This document shows positions 15,720-25,678 of a DNA stretch of 64,000 nt, piece by piece. A program made the position numbers and the translations under genes. Under the pieces are notes generated by a model. That model was not told the origin of the DNA, did no database searches, and saw only the letters and a program-made list of their open reading frames with translations. This DNA is from Hyperoplus lanceolatus (lineage: Eukaryota; Chordata; Actinopteri; Uranoscopiformes; Ammodytidae). The stretch lies in contig CM049400.1 in the NCBI GenBank assembly GCA_026929865.2, positions 12,355,501 to 12,419,500 of the forward strand, written 5' to 3'. Each line of letters begins with the position of its first letter. Position 1 is the stretch's first letter.

Positions 15720-16005
15720 CCAAATAATTTTTATTTGTATAGCCCTATATCACACATAGACATTTGCCTCAGTGGGCTTTACATTCAATACAATATGACA
15801 CCCTGCCCTTACACCCTTAGCTCGGCTGAGAAAAAACTCCCAGTAAAAAACCCTTTACCGGGATTTTTAAAAAATTGAGAAATCTCAAGGAGAGTCGACA
15901 GAGTAAGGGATCCTTCTCCCAGGACGGACATACTGCAATAGATGTCATAAGTAGAGAAAATCCACAAAGGAGTTTGATCATTGAACAGATGTTTACATGG
16001 TAACA
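15720..16005 (-). repeat. decayed interspersed repeat (retroelement-like, reverse orientation)
   Basis: TTTTTATTTGTATAGCCCTA, followed by the TTTACATTCAATACAATATGACA, AAAAAACTCCCAGTAAAAAACCC and GGATCCTTCTCCCAGGACGGACA segments, resembles a very common teleost interspersed repeat in antisense orientation. Family assignment is from memory and only approximate. No coding capacity remains. Confidence 0.45.
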
Positions 16006-16493
16006 CTAAAGTAATATGAAACCATATGAAATCAGGGCTGTCTCCTTTTCACTGTTTTTTTTTTAAATTTATCCTTTCATTTTAGAACAGTGGGGGGGAG
16101 GGGGAATAAGGGAAACCTGGCCTTATAACAGTAATTTGATTCTAATCATATTACACCCATTCATTGCTCCGAGAGCTACATAGCCTACTTAGTGGCAGAA
16201 AAGAAGGCTGTGATGCCGGGCACTTTCGGTTCTTGGAGGATTAATTATTGTGCAAATGAAAGTAGCTAAATTGGGTTATAAAACTCCTTGAAGGTCTTTT
16301 GTCGTCCTACGATAATTGAATATCTAATAATAATTAAATGTCTGTGTTGAGTGCTTATTAGCCGTTCCAGCCAAGGGACTGTCTAATTCAAATTAGAAGG
16401 AGTACCATGTCAGATGAAAAAAGGTGATTTTGTAGCAAAAGCTTTATAGTTTAAAACCCATAAAGCACAAACCAAGTACAGCCCCGCAGATGT

Positions 16494-16511
16494 CCATCTA
16501 TCAATCAATCA

Positions 16512-16610
<99 letters not shown>

Positions 16611-16615
16611 AATCA

Positions 16616-16674
<59 letters not shown>

Positions 16675-16733
16675 CATCCATCCATCCATCCATCTATCTA
16701 TCTATCTATCTATCCATACATCTATCTATCTAT
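16494..16733. repeat. (CTAT)n tetranucleotide microsatellite with CCAT/CAAT variants
   Basis: About 240 bp of ATCT/CTAT repeats are interrupted by AATC and CCAT variants. It accounts for the spurious Ser-Ile-Tyr-Leu repeat open frame. Confidence 0.97.
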
Positions 16734-17763
16734 CGCACTCTTTGTCATAGTCAGTCATTGCGGCTTTAATCAAAGCAAATACAAACTTTGAAATGAATAA
16801 AGACAAATACATATTGTTTATGTTGAGAAAACATTAAGTGAAGTTTAAAAATAAAATTATTTAAAAAAGAGTAATTTTTTAGTGTTGTATTGATGGTAGG
16901 CTATTGATAGCCTACAGTAGCTTTGAAAAAGAGAACCTGGGTATGACTGCCATCTAGAGTCCACTAGCAAAACCACACTTGCATGCTTTCTGTAGTGTAG
17001 GCCATTGTTCACGATTGTTTCCCATTGAAGCTGACCTTCTCTTATTCACTATAGGCCAATTACTATCTCAAATAATAAAATCATAAAATCAAGAAGGTAG
17101 GCTACTGATTTCCAACGATAAACTCAATCAATGTGACTGGTAACAGACGATTTAAGGCACCGGTGTTTTTGTTGTTGTTGTATTATTATAATTATCAAGT
17201 ATGGTATGGCAGCTGTTTGTGTTTGTAGACATGGTTTGAAATCAATTAGAGTAGGCTACAACGGCTCAGTAGCAATATGCTACAATAGGCATAGCCTATT
17301 TGAAGATGCATTTCCTCTTAAATTCAAATTTTCCAAGATTGGTAAAGCCTTGTAATATAGTATTATAACAAGCAGAAAACAGCAATCATGCTTGGTTACA
17401 GGTAAACGGCTGTGTATCGTTACTTACTATCACACTGTGCGCACAGATTGAAGAGTGGGCGGGACTGGCTGTACTATACCAAACGCAAAGTGTCAATGTG
17501 TGCGGTGCGTTCTGTGCGACAAATCGAGCAAACCTAATTCCAAAGGGCTCGCATGTGCTCATCCGGGTACTTCACTCTGCTGTATAGGCCACATTATATA
17601 ACACAATCCAAATCCTCTTTGTTTAGCTGGTTTAAGGGCGTTTTCTCTATATCTGCTCTCCAAATGTGAACTATGACCAAAAGTTGTAAGAGAATACGAC
17701 TGAACATAGACGTTTAGACAATTTTAAATAACTTTAGGGGGACATGTAAACGGGGGCAATAAG

Positions 17764-17780
17764 CACGTTACGTAAACGTG
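17764..17780 (+). promoter_or_regulatory. composite circadian element: E'-box / D-box / E'-box
   Basis: CACGTTACGTAAACGTG holds a perfect PAR-bZIP D-box palindrome TTACGTAA (17768-17775), flanked and overlapped by CACGTT (17764-17769) and AACGTG (17775-17780), which are inverted E'-boxes. It lies 719 bp upstream of the cry1 start codon. D-boxes with nearby E-boxes mediate light-driven and clock-driven transcription of zebrafish per2 and cry1a. That this copy is active is inferred from the sequence and position. Confidence 0.65.
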
Positions 17781-18498
17781 ACAGAGGGAAAGTTGTATAA
17801 CAGCACATCCTGACATCTTCCAGACCAATCACAGCGCTCCATTCCCTGACGTATTCCAGTGGGTGTTGATGTTGTTACCATACAGAGACGACGTCTTGCT
17901 CTGTCAACTAGTTCAGTCTACCAGGGCTTTTACAAAATATATACTATTTATTTTGAACGCGTTGGTAAGGTGGACTCTGCGTTACCTTTGCTGCACTGCA
18001 TGTGGAAACGAGCCGGACATATCTGCGCATTTCTACTTTTCGTGAACTGGTGTCTTGTGTAACACGGGCTTCACCAACGACATGGGAAACGAAAACAAGC
18101 CAATTTAAACATCGTTGCTGGCCCAAAACGGTATATTTCGTAAGTTATACTGCTTGAAATGTGGCAATTTCGTCTGTGCTGCTAATTGGGGTATTCGGCG
18201 TTTAAAACTGTGTCTGTTGCATTTACCTTCTGCACACACATGACGCCACCGCTTGTCAGGAGACTCAACTCTGTGGACAGATTTATGGAGCAAGGTTAGA
18301 GACAAGACAAACCTTTGTAACGCTACCTAACGACTACAGTGACCGGACTAAAAGATACTACGATCCTGGATTTGACTGGACACTTGGCAATTTTTTCTAC
18401 CAAAACTTCATAAGTGGGTGTTTTTCTCTAGTTGTTTTGTCACCCCTCTCCTGCCTTCTGTTTGCCCCTATCGGAGTTAAGTAGAAAACGCAGATAAA
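17781..18498 (+). promoter_or_regulatory. cry1 proximal promoter and 5' UTR
   Basis: The region contains a CCAAT motif (CCAATCACAGCGC near 17825). The sequence just before the ATG (AGATAAAATGG) gives A at -3 and G at +4, a good start context. No coding exon similar to cry1 is found upstream, and any upstream non-coding exon was not resolved. Confidence 0.5.
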
Positions 18499-21400
18499 AT
18501 GGTGGTCAACACCATCCACTGGTTCCGAAAGGGACTGCGGCTGCACGACAACCCGTCTCTAAGGGACTCTATCCTGGGAGCAGACACCCTGCGCTGCATC
18601 TACATCCTGGACCCTTGGTTCGCAGGCTCCTCCAATGTGGGCATCAACAGGTGGAGGTAAGAGATTGGACTGGATGTTAGAACTTGCCAGATGTGATTGA
18701 GAGATTGGGAGTGTTAGTTGGGCAGAGGGCTTAACATAGTAGCCTAGTGTATATATCACAACTGGACTTCAAAAATCAAGTGAACCATAATTAAACTCCT
18801 TCTGATTATCTCCCACTTCCACTGATTTGACCACATGCCTGTCAGTAGAGAAATGCCATATTGTCATGTTACTGTAAATAACATTATTGAGCTCCTTTTT
18901 ACTCGACGTCATTGCAAATGAGGGTCACCCTTCAATTGATCTCTCAAGGATAAAAAAATTAATTCATAATGTAAGATTGCACGTAGTAACAATTTTTTAG
19001 CACTATTTGTTATGTGGCATTCTTCGGTAATTATACAGTAATTGTCTCTATTGTGTGTTTACAAATGTTTACAAGGGTTGTTGCCATGTGTATCCGCCCT
19101 GAATGGAGGGGTTAGGGAAGTGGGTCAGTGTGTTGTTGTTGTTATGGTCATTATTTATTTCATCACATCCTGACAGATTTGACCTATATTGTACACACAT
19201 CAAACCCCCAATACACCCTCCGTAGTCAGCTACCGCACCTCATTTACTATGTACACACACTACATCCACATCGTTCAGATTTTATGACTTTATTTCCAAG
19301 TTTATTTGCCGTTGGTATAATAGCTCAGCCACTGGGACTTTGTTGAAACGATAGTAAGGGTAACTATGGTTTCTGGCAGGGGGTTGTCTCATCTCTATAA
19401 TCAATTATTTGACCGTTCTGTCTGTTTCATTCCAGGTTTTTGTTGAGTTGTTTAGAGGACTTGGACGCCAGCCTACGCAAACTCAACTCCCGCTTGTTTG
19501 TCATACGGGGCCAACCTACAGATGTCTTCCCTCGTCTATTTAAGGTAGGAGAGACAGAAGTGAGCAAAGGAGGCACTGTTAAGCTTAGGCTTGCTGAAAA
19601 AAACCTTAAACTTAGTAGTAGTATTTTTATTTATACTTTTTTTTCATCTTTTACTTGCACAGATTTACAGAATAAATGGCAGCTTACATGACTAAAAAGT
19701 GTGTGCGTCTCTTTCTTTCTTCCTCAGGAATGGCAGATCAACCGTTTGTCTTACGAGTATGACTCTGAGCCATTTGGCAAGGAACGTGATGCTGCCATCC
19801 AAAAGCTAGCCAGCGAGGCGAAGGTAGAAGTCAATGTGCAGACTTCACACACCCTCTACGATCTGGCCAAGTGAGTGTCCATAACGTTGTTGCTTAAACA
19901 GATTACATCCCATTGTAATGAGCCTGGTTGACACCAAAATGGATTGTCACTGCCTGCTCTGGGTTTTGCGTGCCTGAAGATTTACGTCGATCCCGTTCAC
20001 ATTCTTCTGTCCTAAAGGATCGTAGAACTGAACGATGGACAGGCTCCTATCTCGTACAAGCGCTTCCAGGCCCTCATTGGCCAAATGGACGCTGTGGAGC
20101 TGCCTGCAGAGACCATCACACTCCAGGTTCTAGAAAAATGTGCCACACCCATCAGTCACGACCATGATGACAAGTTTGGGGTGCCCAGCCTGGAAGAGCT
20201 TGGTATGTTAATTTTTCTTTATTTTGTGTCTGTTGTGTGAATTGATACACCAGTCGTGGTACTCACGCCACATTGGACCCTTTCTGAATCTTTCCTTGTT
20301 CTTTGTGCCCTTTCAGGTTTTGAAACGGAGGGCTTGACCACAGCAGTATGGCCAGGCGGAGAAACAGAAGCCCTCATGAGGCTAGAGCGGCATCTGGAGA
20401 GGAAGGTAAAAAAGCATTTACTAAACAGTCCATATGAGCCCAGATCTGGTAAATGTGTCACTGTTTCATTGATTCATTTCATCATAACTAGAAAGCAATA
20501 ATTGATAGTCTGAGAACATTTTAGATTAATGAAACCCAATTAACCTCACCACATTTAAATCTAATAATTAAGACTAAACCACACTGTGACAAGATGTTAT
20601 TTATTCTTCTCGCTCCATGTGATAAACTTCACCAGTTGTTGGCTACTACGCCATTAACATTATCATTGTTTTTTAAAAAACTGTCATTTATTAAGCAGTC
20701 GCAGTTGAATTATTTTGTAGAAACTGACTGGTTGTCTTTTTACCAGGCATGGGTGGCAAACTTTGAGCGTCCACGAATGAATGCCAACTCCCTGCTGGCC
20801 AGTCCCACGGGCCTCAGCCCCTACCTGCGCTTTGGATGTCTCTCCTGTCGGCTCTTCTACTTCAAACTTACTGATCTCTACAAGAAGGTAAGAATGACCA
20901 TGGACCGGACATCAACAATACAAACACAATTAAGTCATGATTAAGTTTCAACTAGAAACTTTCTCTTAGCCATTTTTTCAATTACAATTCTAAAAGATTG
21001 GAGATATGCTGGTTGTCATGTGATGGTAATCTTGTTCCCTTTCGTGTGCTCCCATCTCATCAGGTCAAAAAGAACAGCACCCCACCGCTTTCCTTGTATG
21101 GCCAGCTGTTGTGGAGGGAATTCTTCTATGCGACAGCCACCAACAACTCAAGCTTTGACAAGATGGAGGGAAACCCTGTGTGTGTGCAGATCCCTTGGGA
21201 CCGAAACCCAGAGGCGCTGGCCAAGTGGGCCGAGGGACAGACGGGCTTCCCCTGGATCGACGCCATTATGACCCAGCTGAGGCAGGAGGGCTGGATCCAT
21301 CATTTGACGAGGCATGCTGTGGCCTGCTTCCTCACAAGAGGAGACCTCTGGATCAGCTGGGAGGAAGGCACCAAGGTGAGAATACTTCAATTATAACACT

Positions 21401-23850
21401 CAAAATTGTCATCAGTCACCACAGTTGGAAAGGTAATTCAAAGAAAATAAATAAATTAAGGTCATTAGATGCTGTCCTGATGCCTCTAACTACCATGCAT
21501 TGCCATTGTGTGTCATATACAGGTGTTTGAAGAGTTGCTCATAGATGCAGACTGGAGTGTAAATGCTGGCAGCTGGATGTGGCTTTCCTGCAGTTCTTTT
21601 TTCCAGCAGTTTTTCCACTGCTACTGCCCTGTGGGATTTGGACGACGCACGGACCCCAACGGCGATTTCATACGGTAAGTCAGTACTTTCATCTGCATCA
21701 CATGAATATAATTATCATCTGCATATAAACACACCACCACACATTCTAGTGGGACACAAGTAAGTGATCATTGAGTGGGATTATTTTGTATGACGCTATA
21801 CCCTTTGTATTATTAAGAGCTGAAAACTATCAAATCTATTATGGCACATGTGTGTTACATCTCAGAAAAGGTTCTCAAAAATGTATGTAGTGCTACATTA
21901 GTCTATTTTACCTTATATCCACACACTTTTTGTGTTCCACATATGTCTTTATCCTTTTTACTCTCTGCTCCTAGGCGTTATTTGCCCAAATTGAAGGGCT
22001 TTCCAGCCAAATACATCTATGATCCTTGGAATGCCCCAATGGAGGTGCAAAAGGCAGCAAAGTGCATCATAGGAGTCCACTACCCCAAGCCCATGGTGAA
22101 CCACGCTGAGGCCAGCCGCGTCAACATAGAGAGGATGAAGCAAATTTACCAGCAACTTTCAAGCTACAGAGGACTGGGTAGGGACATGACCCAGATACTG
22201 ATTACATCAAACTCACACATATTCATGCCATAATTTTAATTTATTTATTTTACATTTGGAATGCTACCTGTTTATATACAGATAAAAAAAAGTTCTCAGA
22301 TGAAATATGTTTAAAGTGGTTTTTTTTTAAAAAAGCTTCTCTGCAATTAATATCCACGCACATCAACTTGTCAACTTGTCTCGGCCGAACCCCAGTGTTC
22401 TAGATTTTGGCATTGTGTTTCAGTATTTATACGCCCCTTTAGGCAATGCAGGGTTAAAGCATTGGTGTATAGTTAGTATCAGAGGATAGCCTGGAAATCC
22501 AGACCCTGATATCTTGAACGATAGAGGGTCTGGCCACGATCATTAGTAATTTCCAACTCAAGGGGCGGCTCCTACTCGTGCATTTCAAATGCCACTGCAC
22601 GCAGTTGGATAGCACTCCAATCAATCAGAGCGATGCACAAGGCGACGTAAGCCCCTTTCGTTTAGCGAACAGCTGTTAAACTGTTAAATTAAACGTTTGC
22701 CGTTGTCGGTCGGCAAAATAGAACATTCCACTTACTTGCTAATGAAAGATTTGAGTGCCGTCTTCCAAATCGTTAAGGCTCGAGGCCAAAGCAGTCTCAA
22801 ACTCACACAACATATCCGCAGCCATCTTTGATGTTTACTATCACGGCTTCGACGTCGCATGCACGTCACTGTCGTCATCCGGTTACGTCCGCCCCAGAGT
22901 ATAAATAGTCATATAAAGGGCTCTGGTGCGCCCATATTAGATAGAACCAATTGAAACCACCAGCCAGATCTCTGGCTTTCTTGATAAAGCTTCAATGGAG
23001 CGTGTCCAGACCAACACGCGCAGCAAATTTAATTTGCCAGCGCCTAGTGGCAGGTCTGGGAATGCCAGGCTAATCAGAGGACTCTTACACCTCAGAAAAG
23101 AACGTTCCAATTATTTTGGTCAAGCGTCAGCCCGAAGTTCAAAAAATATTCCTTCGCTACAGATTGCTCCTGGGCTAAAGAAACCATTTTTTGTTTTGGG
23201 TAAATTTAAAATGTTTGGTTTGGCTTTCATTTCTCTGCAGGCATGTTGGCAGCAGTACCTGCCAATTCCAACAATGGTGCAAATGGCAGTAACATCAGAG
23301 GAGTTGGCACAGGGACAAGTCAATGTCCAGGAGGCTCCTTTGAAAACCCCTCCACACAGGAGGGAACGTATCAAACAGGTATGTAGGCTAGATGGTTAAC
23401 ATTGCCATTTGTTAAAAAAAAATTGTTAAAGTGCAGTTGCCTGAACACACATCTGCATGAGAGAGCACTAAGATAAGGAGCTAGAGTATGAAGTAGTTTT
23501 TAAGAGACTACCCCCTCATTTAACCTAACCCCAATAAATTGACCTCCCTTATACGACTCTAAATCTATAGATCTTGGGAATTATATACAATTGGTGGGAT
23601 GCTTATGATCATTGACCCAATGATCAGATGTGATTTGAGATCTGCCTTAAGCTGAAGTGTATTTGAATATATAGCTTGACTATTTAATTATTGGTTTGAG
23701 AGTGTTTTTTTTTATATCTAATTGACAATCTCTTGACGCACTTTCTGTGTTTCATGTTTTAACACAGAACGAGGACGGTTCACACACAAGCGGCGCCATG
23801 AAGAGGCTCCACTCCAAAGCAGCTGTAAATCCTGGAAGCAGAGCACATAG
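18499..23850 (+). CDS. cry1: cryptochrome circadian regulator 1 (cry1), complete, 11 exons, 570 aa
   Basis: The exons are 18499-18656, 19436-19544, 19728-19870, 20018-20202, 20317-20405, 20747-20887, 21064-21375, 21523-21674, 21975-22177, 23241-23378 and 23768-23850. All introns are GT-AG and the phases join to 1713 bp. The protein begins [20 protein letters not shown], the photolyase-like alpha/beta domain (about residues 3-130). The FAD-binding helical domain (about 215-490) contains [72 protein letters not shown] and [20 protein letters not shown]. The tail is short and ends KSWKQST, resembling the QSTN end of human CRY1, so CRY1 is favoured over CRY2. CRY1 represses CLOCK-BMAL1 in the nucleus together with PER. 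Nothing conserved appears to be missing. Fish often carry several cry1 copies, and I cannot say which ohnolog this is. The E'/D-box at 17764 suggests clock and light control. Confidence 0.95.
22478..23081. mobile_element. MULE-like MITE, copy 1 (inside cry1 intron 9), 9-bp TSD
   Basis: The element spans 22487-23072, beginning TAGCCTGGAAATCCAGACCC and ending with its partial complement (GCCAGGCTA). It is bracketed by an exact 9-bp direct repeat, ATCAGAGGA (22478-22486 and 23073-23081). A 9-bp target duplication is typical of Mutator-like elements. A related copy lies at 56004-56557. There is no coding capacity. It sits between cry1 exons 9 and 10 and does not disturb splicing signals. Confidence 0.75.
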
Positions 23851-24912
23851 TGTTCACTGCACAATGTACAATACAAAGGGTTCCTTAGTGGACCTGTATC
23901 ATCTGGGTAGCATCCTCTTCATCAGGACCCTCTGCTCACACACGGTGGTAACCATAACAAACAACCAGAGACAATGGATTCAGCTGGAACTTTTTGTCTG
24001 CTGAATCGTCATCTTATAATCTCAGAAGATGGACGGGATGGTAAACTGTTTACAAGTCTTGGTTTCCAGAAAGGTGTAATGACCAAGAAAGATACAAACA
24101 TGGAAGAGAAAGAGCCCTGTTAACAGAACAGTAACATTGATCTACAGAGACTTCACATCAGGGTGCTGTGAAGCCATATGGTGTCTTCCAATATGTTGTG
24201 TGACTGTCCAAGTAAAGACTCTACTCATCATGTTGACCCACACCTTAGTTCCCCCCCTCATCAGACAGATCAGGACATGTATGAAATTGTGTCGGGAGGA
24301 AAAACGCCATCTTTCCATCAGTTATGCAGTGTGCCGGAAAAGTTAAAAGCATAGATAGTGAACTGAACATTTTGCTTATACATGACTGCTTTAGAGTCAA
24401 CACCTTTTTTTAAATGTAAAAGGGTCTAAATCTGAAATCTGATTCCCATCTGAGACTTTGGGAAGATTTGTTGAATAGAGCTGACACCCTGACCCACTAA
24501 TAGAACTGACATAACATGACCCGGATAAAAGACAATTGCATCTTTCCGGCAAAACTAGCCCCCAAATTGTTCATATCAAGAATATGACGTTGCACTGTTG
24601 TGTGTGTACATAATGTGAAAATGTTCTTCCTAAAGAATTAGGACTGGAATGATGTTAAAAGCAAGACTGTCTGGCTTGACGATAAAACAGGCCTTCATAC
24701 ATTTTGTAAATATTTGTTTTTGATTTCCAACTTTTGTATATTATGTCATGGGGTGTCAACTCCTATTGTAAATATTGTGTTACCAAAATGCAAAAGTTCT
24801 ACTGTGAATACATTTTGTTTCCCATGTAATCTTAAATCTCATTATTTTTGTAAAGAATGACCAAATTCCTACTATTGAAATGACAATAAAAGTCAAGTCT
24901 TTTGTTGTATCC
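23851..24912 (+). other. cry1 3' UTR
   Basis: The 3' UTR runs from the stop codon to about 20 bases past the polyA signal. It carries two exact Pumilio-type motifs TGTAAATA (24705-24712, 24767-24774) and a near match TGTATATT (24735). Short open frames inside it are not conserved-looking. Confidence 0.65.
24885..24890 (+). terminator. cry1 polyadenylation signal AATAAA
   Basis: AATAAA lies in TGACAATAAAAGTC, about 1 kb downstream of the cry1 stop codon, and is followed by the T/G-rich TCTTTTGTTGT. It is the first canonical signal after the stop that has a good downstream element. Confidence 0.7.
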
Positions 24913-24933
24913 ATGTGATTTATCTTTTTTTAT

Positions 24934-24955
24934 ATATATTTATATATTTATATAT

Positions 24956-24978
<23 letters not shown>
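24934..24978. repeat. (TA)n-rich simple repeat
   Basis: An alternating AT tract lies immediately downstream of the cry1 polyA site. Confidence 0.9.
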
Positions 24979-24988
<10 letters not shown>

Positions 24989-25541
24989 GCCAGCAGGGTT
25001 AAATACTTTTATGAATTTCATTAATAAGTTATGTTGTGTTCAAATGTTGCTCAATTTGGATCGACGTATAGAGACCGTGATAGAGATGTGTTTTGATCTC
25101 TAAGCTGTTTAAAAAATAAAACAGGAGAAAGTCCAGTGAGTTGTGCTCCTTTTTATTGGCCCTGGACCTTTTATACTCTTACCATACAGATATTTCACTA
25201 TGATTGTATAGTAGGAAAAACACTCAACCTCTTTTGAACACTTGATCGGTGTTCATTTATTTAATTACCCACCTTATTGTTCATTGATTCTAAACTTCTA
25301 AAGTTAACTGAGTATTTTAAACCCCTTCAGCTTGAGCGGTTATAAGTCTATAGACTGTGTCTTGTTAGTCCTGACTCCTGACTGACCGTAGCCTAGTTTG
25401 CAAACAGTTTGATGAAGTTGAAAACAGGCTTAACAGAAATATAATCAATTGTGTGTAATGGCCAAGGAATGCCTCGTGGGCGATTCACGTTGCATGCTGT
25501 GTGTGTAGGCTACGCTCTGGACTGCAGTCGCTCCACCGTAT
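24979..25541. other. cry1-dhfr-like intergenic spacer
   Basis: The spacer is AT-rich, with a second AATAAA at 25116 that could serve as an alternative cry1 end. Nothing else is recognised until the CCAAT and GC boxes of the next gene. Confidence 0.5.
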
Positions 25542-25678
25542 CCAATAGCAGCCGCGGACCGGTGGGCGGTGATAGCTGTGCTGGGTTGTGGATAAATTGT
25601 CTTCAAACCATAGAGAACCGGTGCGTGTTGCAGATCCTGTGCCTCCTGTCTGGTCGCTGCGTTGACTGCCTGTCGGAG
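25542..25678 (+). promoter_or_regulatory. dhfr-like promoter: CCAAT box and GC box
   Basis: CCAAT (25542-25546) is followed by GGGCGG (25564-25569), about 110-135 bp upstream of the presumed start codon. This layout fits a TATA-less housekeeping promoter like that of DHFR genes. It argues that the in-frame upstream ATG at 25469 is not normally in the transcript. Confidence 0.5.

Larger units (their letters stand above)
14201..17760. other. abtb3-cry1 spacer, no gene seen
   Basis: This AT-rich intergenic sequence lies between two divergent genes. Open frames are short and have no recognisable similarity. It contains a decayed repeat at 15720-16000, a very long CTAT microsatellite at 16494-16733 and GC-richer sequence with a GGGCGG box near 17458 approaching the cry1 promoter. 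Confidence 0.6.

Noticed and set aside
16490-16750. 86-codon Ser-Ile-Tyr-Leu repeat frame
   Set aside because: It is a direct translation of the CTAT microsatellite.
18499-23850. assignment as cry2 or a photolyase
   Set aside because: The tail ends in a CRY1-like QST motif, the photolyase-like and FAD domains match CRY1, and the neighbours are those of human CRY1.
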